Shown here piece by piece: positions 5,682-14,200 of a DNA stretch of 26,605 nucleotides (positions within the stretch are counted from its first letter, which is position 1; each line of letters opens with the position of its first letter). Below the pieces are notes generated by a model. That model was not told the origin of the DNA. It ran no database searches and saw only the letters and a list, made by a program, of their open reading frames with translations. The DNA is from a virus. The DNA lies in IMG/VR virus record IMGVR_UViG_3300034375_006353, positions 1-26,605 of that record. The stretch is one strand, 5' to 3'. Both the position numbers and the translations under genes were made by a program.

Positions 5682-5853
5682 GCGAAGAGGTCGTCCTGCT
5701 CTCGGAAAGCCCGGAAGCCACAAGATGTATACGTTTCAGATGCCTATCGCGCATATAAAGAAGCTCCGCACTCTGGCAAAGAAGGAGGAAACTACTGTTC
5801 CCGAACTTCTCCGGAACGCTGTGGAGCATGTGATTAATAACGGTCCGATCTAG
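5674..5853 (+). CDS. 59-residue ribbon-helix-helix DNA-binding protein
   Basis: A short gene of 59 codons from ATG 5674 to TAG 5851-5853. The N terminus RRGRPALGKPG is an AT-hook-like basic arm. It is followed by a predicted strand (MYTFQMP) and two helices (IAHIKKLRTLAKKEE and TVPELLRNAVEHVI) separated by a turn, the layout of CopG/Arc/MetJ-type ribbon-helix-helix proteins. Such proteins act as dimers that repress promoters through short inverted repeats. It is the last protein gene of the operon, and the dyads at 2742-2762 and 2799-2819 near the operon promoter are obvious candidate targets. It overlaps the DUF3310 gene by 8 bases and ends 15 bases before the tRNA. Confidence 0.75.
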   Translation: MNKRRGRPALGKPGSHKMYTFQMPIAHIKKLRTLAKKEETTVPELLRNAVEHVINNGPI

Positions 5854-5856
5854 TAT

Positions 5857-5950
5857 GTGAGGGGGGACGGGCTCGTAACTCAGCTGGTTAGAGTGCTGTT
5901 CTTATAAAGCAGTGGTCGCGGGTTCGAGTCCCGCCGAGCCTACCCCTCAC
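5857..5950 (+). other. 8-bp stem flanking the tRNA
   Basis: GTGAGGGG (5857-5864) just before the tRNA is the perfect reverse complement of CCCCTCAC (5943-5950) just after it, and a short CTTTTGC follows. The precursor could therefore close on a second stem stacked near the acceptor arm, with four unpaired bases on the 5' side and none on the 3' side. It may guide end processing or serve as a weak terminator for the operon. Confidence 0.5.
5869..5942 (+). tRNA. tRNA-Ile (anticodon UAU)
   Basis: A full 74-nt cloverleaf. The acceptor stem is GGGCTCG (5869-5875) with CGAGCCT (5935-5941), the first pair being G-U, and the discriminator is A5942. The D stem is ACTC/GAGT with GG in the loop. The anticodon stem is CTGTT/AGCAG around loop CTTATAA, which gives U33 and anticodon UAU. 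The T stem is GCGGG/CCCGC with loop TTCGAGT. CCA is not encoded (ACCC follows). UAU reads AUA directly. Most bacteria instead read AUA with a CAU tRNA carrying lysidine. ATA codons are visible in the adjacent early genes, for example in the DUF3310 gene. The tRNA closes the plus-strand operon and its last three bases overlap the stop of the converging gene. Confidence 0.93.
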
Positions 5951-6158
5951 CTTTTGCTATCTCTATGCTGACGTTTATCCCATAGATTAAATTTCTTATC
6001 TCTTTTGTCAGGTCATAAATTAATTTATCATCAAGAATTTTTGTAACTTCTTCTGATAATAAGAAACCTTCTGCGTTGCTTAAACATATTTTTGCTTGGT
6101 ACAACATTGCTGTAGCATCGCTTTCAAAAGTCCTGACTTTCAGTAGTTCCACCTTCAT
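5940..6158 (-). CDS. Small hypothetical protein, 72 residues
   Basis: I do not recognise this protein. It is short and looks helical, with KVRTFESDATAMLYQAKICL, EEVTKILDDKLIYDLTKEI and a final NLIYGINVSIEIAKGEG. No motif, signal or membrane segment is evident. ATG 6158 has AGGT about 8 bases upstream and overlaps the end of the HExxH gene by 35 bases, so it appears to be the last gene of the minus-strand late operon. Its TAG stop (5940-5942) lies on the 3' end of the tRNA on the opposite strand. It may be a conserved phage protein of unknown role. Confidence 0.68.
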   Translation of the reverse strand: MKVELLKVRTFESDATAMLYQAKICLSNAEGFLLSEEVTKILDDKLIYDLTKEIRNLIYGINVSIEIAKGEG

Positions 6159-6522
6159 AAAAATACCTGTTCTCTACCGCGCACAGCAGCAAATAAAAGT
6201 TATCATCGTGGCCTCCATTGGTTCTCTTCCAGTGGGGGCCGTGTTTGTAATGGGATATGACGTGGCAGTATTCGTGCAGAAGAACTGATATAGATTCGCT
6301 TCTTGATAAGAACTTACTTACTCTTATGAGCGGAATTCCGCTCCCCAGTTCGACGTAACCTAAGCAGTCCTTCTCAGATTTGGGCAATTTTTCGACCCGC
6401 AAGCGAGTTTTTCGACCGTACTCATTGATTAGCCACTTGTGTATCTGATGTAACCTGTCTCTTTTAGAAACTTGTTTACGAATACTTCGCCTTGACCCTT
6501 TCCATTCCGATCCATTCGACAT
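6124..6522 (-). CDS. HExxH zinc metallopeptidase-like protein (SprT-like fold possible)
   Basis: 132 residues from ATG 6522. The helix VLLHEYCHVISHY contains the zinc-binding HExxH at 83-87. It is followed by HGPHW (94-98) and GGHDDNFY (103-110), where H105 is a plausible third ligand. The pattern recalls SprT-like and other small phage metallopeptidases, but the exact family is uncertain. The basic N terminus (KGSRRSIRKQVSKRDR) may bind nucleic acid. A GTG at 6531 would add three residues. ATG 6522 is preferred because AGGTG lies at a suitable spacing. The gene overlaps the phosphoesterase by 47 bases and the following gene by 35. No signal peptide is seen, so it should act in the cytoplasm. 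Confidence 0.75.
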   Translation of the reverse strand: MSNGSEWKGSRRSIRKQVSKRDRLHQIHKWLINEYGRKTRLRVEKLPKSEKDCLGYVELGSGIPLIRVSKFLSRSESISVLLHEYCHVISHYKHGPHWKRTNGGHDDNFYLLLCAVENRYFYEGGTTESQDF

Positions 6523-7348
6523 CGAAATCACCTGACTTTACATTATGAAGAAGGCAACAACCTCTGCGCCACATCTGATTAGCCGGACCAGCCCAAGGTT
6601 CGGAGTGTTCGAAGTAGCAGCCAGCTACTAATCCATGCAGGTTCTTTCCTCCGCTGTCTGTTCTGACTGAGTGATCGAACGTGTGCGTGTGCCCTTGGAT
6701 GCAGGTTCCGAATTGCTTGGTGATGAGGCTGGCTGCTTGGTGCATTCCAGAGATAGGTCTCCCCATAACCCCAGACGTGAAATAATGAGAAAAGGAACAT
6801 CCTTCAATCTTTTTGATCTCAAGAAACGGCACCTCTTCCCAGCCAAGCTCTTTCAACCTCAAGTCATCTGTCGAAATTATCTCTTCAAATCTTGGTTCTG
6901 ATTCAATGAACTTTGAGATTCTATGTTCATGGTTGCCGATACAGAATATCTTCTTAGGCTCGTATTTATTCTTACTAGAGCCTCTGTTGTAGTTCTCTAT
7001 CTGTATATGAAATCTCAGCATTGCATCGAGTCCGATGTCTATATCTTTCCAGTAAGATGCTCCGTTAAAAGATTTACTACCCGGCTTATCAAAAGAATTA
7101 AGAGAGTGCATGTCCCACAGATCGCCTAGATTTACTATGTAATCAGGCTTTCTATCTACAGCTAACCTCCCTAACCATTCAAATCTATGGTTGGATATGC
7201 CGGGTTTTGCGTGACTGTCAGGCACAACGAGTATTGTCTTTCCCAATTTAGGTTTCTTTGATGCTCTTTTGTAAGGAGGAGGAGGCTTCAGCTGGTGAAT
7301 GTCTCTTCTGATTCTCTCTTCGGTAAGTTCTTGTTTTTTGTTTGACAT
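6476..7348 (-). CDS. Calcineurin-like metallophosphoesterase
   Basis: A 290-residue enzyme with the full set of metal-binding motifs of the family in order: PDSHAKP (D44, H46), NLGDLWD (D76), IGNHEHR (N139, H140), FSHYF (H188) and QGHTHTFDH (H220, H222). It should hydrolyse a phosphomonoester or phosphodiester. Phage members are common, but the natural substrate is usually unknown and may be a nucleotide or nucleic acid end. The first 37 residues are basic and proline-rich (KPPPPYKRASKKPK). The ATG at 7348 follows directly on the T tract of a terminator, and its only good Shine-Dalgarno sequence (AAGGAGG, 7374-7380) lies on the far side of that hairpin. It overlaps the next gene. Confidence 0.92.
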   Translation of the reverse strand: MSNKKQELTEERIRRDIHQLKPPPPYKRASKKPKLGKTILVVPDSHAKPGISNHRFEWLGRLAVDRKPDYIVNLGDLWDMHSLNSFDKPGSKSFNGASYWKDIDIGLDAMLRFHIQIENYNRGSSKNKYEPKKIFCIGNHEHRISKFIESEPRFEEIISTDDLRLKELGWEEVPFLEIKKIEGCSFSHYFTSGVMGRPISGMHQAASLITKQFGTCIQGHTHTFDHSVRTDSGGKNLHGLVAGCYFEHSEPWAGPANQMWRRGCCLLHNVKSGDFDVEWIGMERVKAKYS

Positions 7349-7380
7349 AAAAAAGCCCCTGCCGAAACAGGGGCCTCCTT
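7346..7380 (-). promoter_or_regulatory. Shine-Dalgarno and start codon bridged by a hairpin
   Basis: AAGGAGG (7380-7374) is a perfect ribosome-binding site but lies 25 bases from the ATG at 7348-7346. The intervening bases are the terminator stem-loop plus its T tract. With the 6-bp CCCCTG/CAGGGG stem folded, only about 7 unpaired bases (C plus six U) separate it from the ATG, which is the ideal spacing. The G bases at the edge of the Shine-Dalgarno sequence can also pair with the stem base. Confidence 0.6.
7349..7375 (-). terminator. Intrinsic terminator after the lysis cassette, minus strand
   Basis: On the minus strand, GCCCCTG (7374-7368), loop TTTCGG and CAGGGGC (7361-7355) form a 7-bp GC-rich stem followed by TTTTTT (7354-7349). 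It ends the virion and lysis transcript just after the outer spanin gene. The T tract touches the ATG of the phosphoesterase gene, so some read-through must feed the last three genes unless they have their own promoter, and I see none. Confidence 0.88.
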
Positions 7381-7382
7381 GT

Positions 7383-7640
7383 TTATTCTCTTATGCTGTC
7401 GATTGCATCGCAATACATATCAATATCAATCAGGTATTGAAGAACTGGCAACGGGACGTACTCGTCACTCAGAGCTTCGATCGCTTCCTGATTCGGGACC
7501 GGGCAGGGTGGTACTATCGTCTCCCTCGGTTGCTTCGCGCAGCCTGCGCTTCCAATGCTTGATAAGCACAGCGCGATTAGGGCGAGGCCCGAGAAGTTTC
7601 TCAATACCTTTTGATATGCTGTTGAGTTTTTCTTCAGCAT
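7383..7640 (-). CDS. Outer-membrane spanin lipoprotein, Rz1-like
   Basis: An 85-residue protein with a basic start (MLKKNSTAYQKVLRN), a hydrophobic core (GLALIALCLSS) and a Cys at 34 in GSAGC, which looks like a lipoprotein signal. The -3 residue is Ser rather than the usual Leu or Val. The mature part is proline-rich early on (PRETIVPPCPVP), as in other Rz1 proteins. It starts inside the preceding membrane-anchored gene in another frame and runs 82 bases past its end, the overlapping Rz/Rz1 layout. Together the two would join the inner and outer membranes and fuse them in the last step of lysis. This points to a Gram-negative host. Confidence 0.78.
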   Translation of the reverse strand: MLKKNSTAYQKVLRNFSGLALIALCLSSIGSAGCAKQPRETIVPPCPVPNQEAIEALSDEYVPLPVLQYLIDIDMYCDAIDSIRE

Positions 7641-7752
7641 GTTGGTTCTCTTTCTTGATCTTTCCGAGGTTTCTTTTGTCTTCTCCCCAAAGAAGCGAGA
7701 ATGCTATGACAGTCCCTATGGAAACAGCGATTGAGAACAGAGCTTCAATCAT
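7465..7752 (-). CDS. Inner-membrane spanin, Rz-like
   Basis: 95 residues with one N-terminal membrane helix (about 3-22, ALFSIAVSIGTVIAFSLLW), followed by a charged segment likely to form a coiled coil (KRNLGKIKKENQHAEEKLNS). This is the build of an i-spanin, anchored in the inner membrane and reaching into the periplasm. It partners the Rz1-like protein encoded in the overlapping frame. Its ATG overlaps the stop of the holin-like gene as TAATG, so it is probably translated by re-initiation, and no strong RBS is present. Similarity to lambda Rz is in architecture rather than sequence. Confidence 0.78.
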   Translation of the reverse strand: MIEALFSIAVSIGTVIAFSLLWGEDKRNLGKIKKENQHAEEKLNSISKGIEKLLGPRPNRAVLIKHWKRRLREATEGDDSTTLPGPESGSDRSSE

Positions 7753-7928
7753 TAGCCGTTACTTGCTTTGCCGAAATTAGCTCCGAGAATGTTAATAACC
7801 TTTAAGATGCTATCAACAAACTTGTTATCGGAATCGTTGGGAGTCATCGTCGCAACGACAGCGAATGCTCCCACCAAGTTCAATGCAATCTCTATAATGC
7901 TGTTGATGTTTTCTAATATCCAATCCAT
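7752..7928 (-). CDS. Small holin-like membrane protein, 58 residues
   Basis: A 58-codon gene between the endolysin and the inner spanin. It has one clear hydrophobic helix (IIEIALNLVGAFAVVATM, about 11-28), a short polar turn (TPNDSDN) and an amphipathic C terminus (VDSILKVINILGANFGKA). The last part resembles small single-pass proteins often found in phage lysis cassettes (from memory). A holin or pinholin role fits the position, because the endolysin lacks a signal peptide and needs a pore. ATG 7928 has GAGGTG 5-10 bases upstream, overlapping the endolysin stop. Identity as the holin is inferred from context. Confidence 0.72.
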   Translation of the reverse strand: MDWILENINSIIEIALNLVGAFAVVATMTPNDSDNKFVDSILKVINILGANFGKASNG

Positions 7929-7931
7929 TTT

Positions 7932-8249
7932 TCACCTCTTATTAGGTTGGAACTCGATGTGTATATGATCTCTTTCGAGAACAACATCAAACTCGTCACC
8001 TAGTTCAATAGCTAAGCCCTCCGTGAACTCAACTAAATCCTTTTCCTCTATCGCCCAAATCCGCAGATCGGCTGCGTAGCCGACGTAGTGCAATGAGTTT
8101 GGCGAATGCTTTCCATCACACAGTGATGTGACAACCATGTCTTGCAAACCCATCGACCAGAAATATCCAAGCGCCACTTGCAGACCAAGGACAAGCTCCG
8201 GCTTGACACCGTTCATCGACACATCGTGTTTTAATTTTAATACTGTCAT
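7932..8249 (-). CDS. Endolysin, peptidase M15 family (VanY-like)
   Basis: A 105-residue enzyme that should cut peptide crosslinks in peptidoglycan. The M15 zinc site is visible: SLHYVGYAADLRI supplies H54 and D61 (H-x6-D), and LERDHIHIEF supplies E92 and H95/H97. It is a catalytic domain alone, without a cell wall binding domain or signal peptide, so it must be released by a holin. It is short even for single-domain M15 lysins. It starts 4 bases after the stop of the giant virion protein gene with no clear RBS, so translation by re-initiation is likely. The holin-like, Rz and Rz1 genes follow at once. Confidence 0.88.
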   Translation of the reverse strand: MTVLKLKHDVSMNGVKPELVLGLQVALGYFWSMGLQDMVVTSLCDGKHSPNSLHYVGYAADLRIWAIEEKDLVEFTEGLAIELGDEFDVVLERDHIHIEFQPNKR

Positions 8250-8253
8250 TTAG

Positions 8254-11200
8254 CTAGTTATTCAATGCGGATAGAGGGAACGGAAATCTCGGAGATAGGT
8301 CAGATTTTTCCATGACCTTCTTCGAAGAGGACAGTAGTGCATTCCTGAGGGCATCAATTCTTTTAATGGCTTCTGCTTTCTGGTCTGGGTCTGTCCTAGT
8401 GTCTAGCAATATAAACCTCTCAGCCCTTCTCAATCTTTCTAGCTCTGTGTCTATGGCGTTGATCGCAGGCTTCATGGATATAACACCTGAGTTTTCTTCA
8501 AATATCTCTCTGGCTTTTTCAATATCGCCATCGTTCCTTGCTGAGTTAAAAGCGTTCAGTATTCCTGTCGTTGAATTTCTGAATGCGTACCACTCCGACA
8601 TTGCACCTGCTGATCCCTCTGCGCTTTGCAAGAAGCGCCTAGCGATCATCATCTGATCCGCTCTTAAGGTCGGCCTTGCGGGTAGCCCTTTAACATTTCT
8701 CATCGCCCAGTCAGCAACTGTCAATAAGTAGCCGCCTAGCGTTCCTGTGTATCCCCTAAGGACATGCTCTACCTTAAGCGGTGATGCGTCAAACGCTTCT
8801 CCGATTGTTACAGCAAGCTCGTTTGTAGATAATCTCTTTTGATATTCAGGGTCAGCTCCAGTTAAATACCAAGGCACGATGCTGCTGCCGGTGTAGAATG
8901 AATGATTCATCATTGCTTCTAAGACAGGCTTTGCAAACTGAGGACCGAAGACGTTGATCTCAAGAGTCGAAGCGACTCCTCTCTTGATTGCATCTACAGA
9001 TTGCTTGTATGTCTGGTCGCCACTGTAATAGTGATACACTCTTTCCGGCACAGTTTTAAATAGAAACCCAACTTCGAAAGGTACAGGTATCTTAAAGCCG
9101 GGCATATCACCAAAGCCGGGGATAATCCAGTTATCATCTCTTACTTCAGGCTTTGCATTTTTGTATTCGTCTTCATCTTCCACCATCCCGGCGTACATAA
9201 GGGATGCTGTAGCCAGCAAGGAAGCTCTACTCAAAAATCCTATGAGTGCTTTGTTTCGAGTCTCGTTCGTTACGGTAGAATACTTACCTGTCCCCGCTCG
9301 ATACAAAACATCTAAGCCTTGAACTCTTGCATTAAGGAATGGAACAACGGCAGTGATTATCTTCGCTAGTCCAGAGTTTCCTCTTCTAGAAAAGTTAATA
9401 ACTTCAGCCGCTTGGTAGATAGCTTCAGATTCCGCTTGTCCTCTCGTGAATCCTTTTTCTAATAGATCTTGAAGAACGCTTTCATAGACCGCTTGCCTTG
9501 TTGCTGCGTCAGACTTAGTGGATACATCACCACTCCAATCCCACAGCTTTGTAGCCGAAGACCAGAATGGAATCTTCTTCCCCGGCATCTGCCCTTCTTC
9601 TTTCAACTTCTTGGTAAACTTCTTGACAAGATCCTTAGTTGTCCTTGCGTTGTCAAATCCGCTGATAATCCCTGCGCTCTTTAGGGTCTGATAAGAATCG
9701 TTTTCTCCGCTAAAGAAACTTCTCATCGTGTCTATGACAGGCTTTGTACCACCGGCAGTAGTCCAAGTGGACAAGGAGTCTCTGAGTAAGTTTGCCATGA
9801 TGAAGTCAGGGCTTCGAGTGACCATTTCCCTAAGGAACTGAGCGGGAGCGGAAAAGAAGTTCAAATACTTTATGTGCCCCTCGGCCATCCCAGCGAGAGA
9901 GTCATGCAGAAGCGGATCAAAAACATTAAAGTATCTATCTTCTCCATCCATTCTCACAGAGTGAGTGTCTGCTCTTACTTGACTAGGCTCTACTTCTGTT
10001 GCCATTCCAATGAGAACAGCGTCGTCCATCACTCTAGTTGCTGCGACGTTCTTCATTCCGCTGGTGACAGCCGCTTCTAGGTTTCGCATAATTCCAGTAA
10101 GCGGATCGACAACCATCGAATCTCCGCCCCTTGCCTTGCGAGGCGGCTTCGCTCCAGTCAAGGAGCCAAACATAGAGGAAGGCATTCTGGATTTCTGGGC
10201 AGCATCCATAGGCGGCATCCGTCCATCTCTTTCCATCTGGGCAAGCTCTTCCCCTATGAGATCTTGCATTCCAGCTATGAGTCTTTCATCCGCCTCGCCT
10301 TCGAACTCTCTATAGAAGGGTATGTAGTCTCCGTACTTCTTGAAGACCTCCCCCATGCTGTCGTTGATAATCCCTGTGTCTTTCATGTAGTCAACGATTG
10401 CATCATTCCATTCTCTGTAGTCTGCATCTACAGATTCAAACAGCTCTGTCCAGCCGTTAGCCTGAGCTGTATCCATGACGGTCTGTCTCTCTTCAGCAGA
10501 CATCGAGACCATCCTGCCTTCTCTTTCAAATCTCCCCTCCCTGATTGCGATTTTCCATACATGCCAATCTCTAAGGAGGTCAACTTCCCCTTTGAATAGA
10601 GGCTGTAATATTTCGATAAGCCCCTTTTCGTTTGTATCCACTCGGGTTATTCCATCCCTGTAGACCAACCTTCCTGATGTAATGGCCTCTTGAACTATGC
10701 CTTTAGACTTGTCCGACAAGTACGCAGCCTTGAGCGCGTCCATGCCAGCGAGCATGTAACTTTCATCTCCTCTAATTTCTCTAGCTTTCTCGACAGCTCT
10801 TCGTATTCCTTCATACTTGTCTATGAACTTCTGCCTAAACCAAGCAAGAGGTCTGTCCGATAGTACGTCTTTTACAGATTCCCAAAGACTCTTATGGACA
10901 GGCGGAGGGCTTATCGTGGCGTGGAGAACGTCATAAGATCTATCGCCCTTTGTCCGAGCTGTATCTACGGTAAGCTCCACTAGCTTCTCATTTGATAATG
11001 AAAGTTTACGAGGCTTCATTTCTCCTAGCGCAATCGGTATAGACATATCATCCATGATCGACTGGTCAGCTGAAACCGTTGACTTTTCTTTTGAAATTCT
11101 AGGTATAAAGCCCGGAGTTTTATTGATTAAGTTATCTCCGAATTTAGAAATTTCTTGATCTGAAGTCTGGCTATCGAACTGTGCGACATAAAGATAAGTG

Positions 11201-14200
11201 TCGCTGTACCCTGAAGAGTATGGCCCCGGCAAAGCTCCAACGATTCTAAAGTTCGGAACAGTATCTTCAGATATACCAGTCTCTTCTTCTAGTTCCCTGA
11301 GCGCAGTCTCAAGGGGGGATTCTCCGGGGTCGAGTCTGCCCTTGGCTATGCTCCAGTGATACCCGTCAAAGAAATTTGCGACCTCTCTTAATACAATATT
11401 ATCCTTATCATCTTTGACCATGACACCGTAAGACGGGATAGATATATTCTCTATCGGACCCCACTCCTTAGGTGTAATCTCGGTTATGTCAAAGTCAGGA
11501 GAAGTCTTAAAGTCCTTCATCGCTCTAATTATTTTGCGATCTCTCTCCCGACCCCTTTCGTTCGTAGACTCGGAGACCTTTTCTATCGCCTTATCGGGAG
11601 AGAAGGATTCGACAGAGCTAGTCTCTTGGCTTGCAGTACCCTTGTCTTTCCACTGAAGATCGTTCAGGGAGAACTTTCTTCCGGGCTGGCCCGTGCTGGT
11701 GAACTGGGCTGCGGCGCTGCTGTCGCCGACAATATCTGCCCTGCGAGAAGCTAGATCCCTTCTCCTTGCTTCAAGGATGTTGAACGCTTCTTCGTTTTCT
11801 TCTGGGTCAACAGGGCCAAATTCGCTAACAGCTTTGCGAAGATCATCAACAGGAATAGAAAGAACCTTGTCGATTCCTTCTACTAAATCTTCGTCTGTAA
11901 CCTTGTCAAAGACCAGAGAGGCTTCCGGAGCGATGTTCATATCTCTCATGGAATCTATATCGTTAGCTTCCGGACCCCAAAGGCCTGCTCGCATGTCATT
12001 CTTCAGCCCGCCCTGAGCGCGGTAAGGCATCGTGCCGCCGGGGTCAATCCTAACCCCGCGACCTTCTTTAATAAGCAGGTTGTCAAACACAAGGCCAACG
12101 ACATCCCAGTTCCCCAACCAAGCATCAACAGCAAAGTTCTCTTGCACGCCCGGCACTCTCTCGCTTACAAGAAGATCTCTATCCATTCCTAAACCGGGAA
12201 CAAATGAAGAGGCTACAGAAAACTCGCCGTTCCTCACTGCGGGGTTAGCGTCAGCAACTTCGACACCTGCAAGCTGGTACAGCTTACTGGCGAGGATTTC
12301 ATTTCTCCCGATATCAGGATCTCTCGGTGTCTTAACGTAATACTGCTCCCCGGTGTCTTCGTTTCTATACATTCCACCCGCGTTTGATCCAGTTTGACTC
12401 CCAACCTGTTGGAATCCGTCCTCGTCTACGTTGACAATCGACCATCTCGGATTCCTAGTCCAACCTATAACGGGGGCTCTCTCCCTCGCGGCGTCTCTGG
12501 ATGCTAGATAATTTGCCCCAAAACTCCTCATCTCACTATCTAACTGATCGAGTACGGCGAACGCACCCTTGACGCCATCATTGGCACGTTTAGATGCGGG
12601 GATAGAATCATCTTTCCTATAGTTCTTAAAATTTGAATCTAAAACTGCGCTACCTAAAACGTACTGCAACGTATCATCCGGAAAAGCATAATGTTCAATA
12701 AAACTTTCTAAATCTGGAAGCATTTCCAGATCACTAAACGGAGGAGTTGTGACCATCATCGTGTGTAGAGCGTTGAATAGCTTGCGATTATACGCAGATC
12801 TTTCTCCACCACCTGTAATTGCATTAAAGAAAAGACTACGGAAAAGAGATTTATCGTCTTCTCTTGAATAGGGATATTGGTCGCGCCGCCATTCCTCATA
12901 ATTTCCAGTATCGTATCTTAATAGCCCATATTCATTTAGTTCAAGTATGTCTGAATTTGTGAAATCTTCAGATAGTAAAGCTCCTTTCAATAAAAGTGCT
13001 CTGAATATTTTACTCTCTAAAGTTTTAGATGTGGCAGTTATTGGCTTACCTTCGGGAAGAGATTGAACAATGTATTTGTTCGAACCCTGCCAGCTTCCCA
13101 CGGAATTTATATTATTCATTGGGGTAAAAGATTTATTTATTGATGGAAATACTGAATCATAAATATCTTGAGATGAAATTACTCCATCCTCTACTGCCAT
13201 TCGTTGTTCGGCCATCTCAATTAGTTGTTGACCTATAACATTAATAAATAAGTCGTTATACTCTAAAGCATTCTTGAAGGGATAAAATTCTTTTACTTCA
13301 AAAGTTCCGCTAGTAAATAATCCAGCTTCAAAATCGAAACCTCTTGCTGAATCAGACTGATGAGCAGGAGTCTGGGCGCGCACGCTTCCAGATATTTTTC
13401 CAGCAGGAAATACAAAAATAAGACCATCACTAAAGTCTTCTTCGGCTGTGCTTATCTTGGAGGTTAATTCCCCAACTCCGTCTATAGAGATTGTTCTACC
13501 TACCGCTCTATCACTAGCCCAATCAAGTGCTTCTTCGTAGGTAGTTGAAGATCCGAGTGCGCCAGCTTCGTCTCTTGAAGAAATGTCAAATAAAAATCTA
13601 GAAAAACTTGTGCCTCTGAAGACAGGCATGTTTGTAACTGGCGACGTTCTTTCAAAAATATATTTAAAGATAGCTGCATGGGCTCTTTCTACGGGCGTTT
13701 GCAGAACAGACCCGGTGAAGCGTTGAACGCTGTCGTAGTCATTGTCCCATGTGTTATCTTTATCCTTAGCTATCTCGCCTATGCTTTGTTTTAAATCCTC
13801 AACATCTGTTGTTTTGTTATCAAAATATTTTTCTGCAAATTCTAAAACACTCTTATAGCCTTCTAAGAATCTCGGCGTTTCACCTGACAAACTCTTTACC
13901 GTAGAAGAAACAGCTGACTCTGAGTTATCTAAACTTCTCAAAATAAGCCTAGCTTGTGTAGCAGAACGAGTGTGTTTAAGGCTGTCTAATATTGGATTTA
14001 CATATCTTTTATGGAGCGACGCGATAGTTACGGCGCTTGGAGTTTTTCCTGAATCAATTAAACTCTTAAGTTTTCCATAGTCGCTAAGAACCACAACAGC
14101 TCTTGCTTCCATTGGAAGAAGTTCTTCAGTTTGCATAACTTTTTGTATAGCTGGATATATAAATGATATGTAACCATCTTCAAGTTCTTCTTGAACCGCT

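Noticed and set aside
8312-8656. Plus-strand open frame of 114 codons antisense to the giant gene
   Set aside because: Its overlaps with the conserved C-terminal domain and biased codon use of the opposite strand explain it. It has no RBS or neighbour.
11693-12016. Plus-strand open frame of 107 codons antisense to the kinase-like region
   Set aside because: The Ser/Leu-rich protein is a typical shadow of a GC-rich coding strand.
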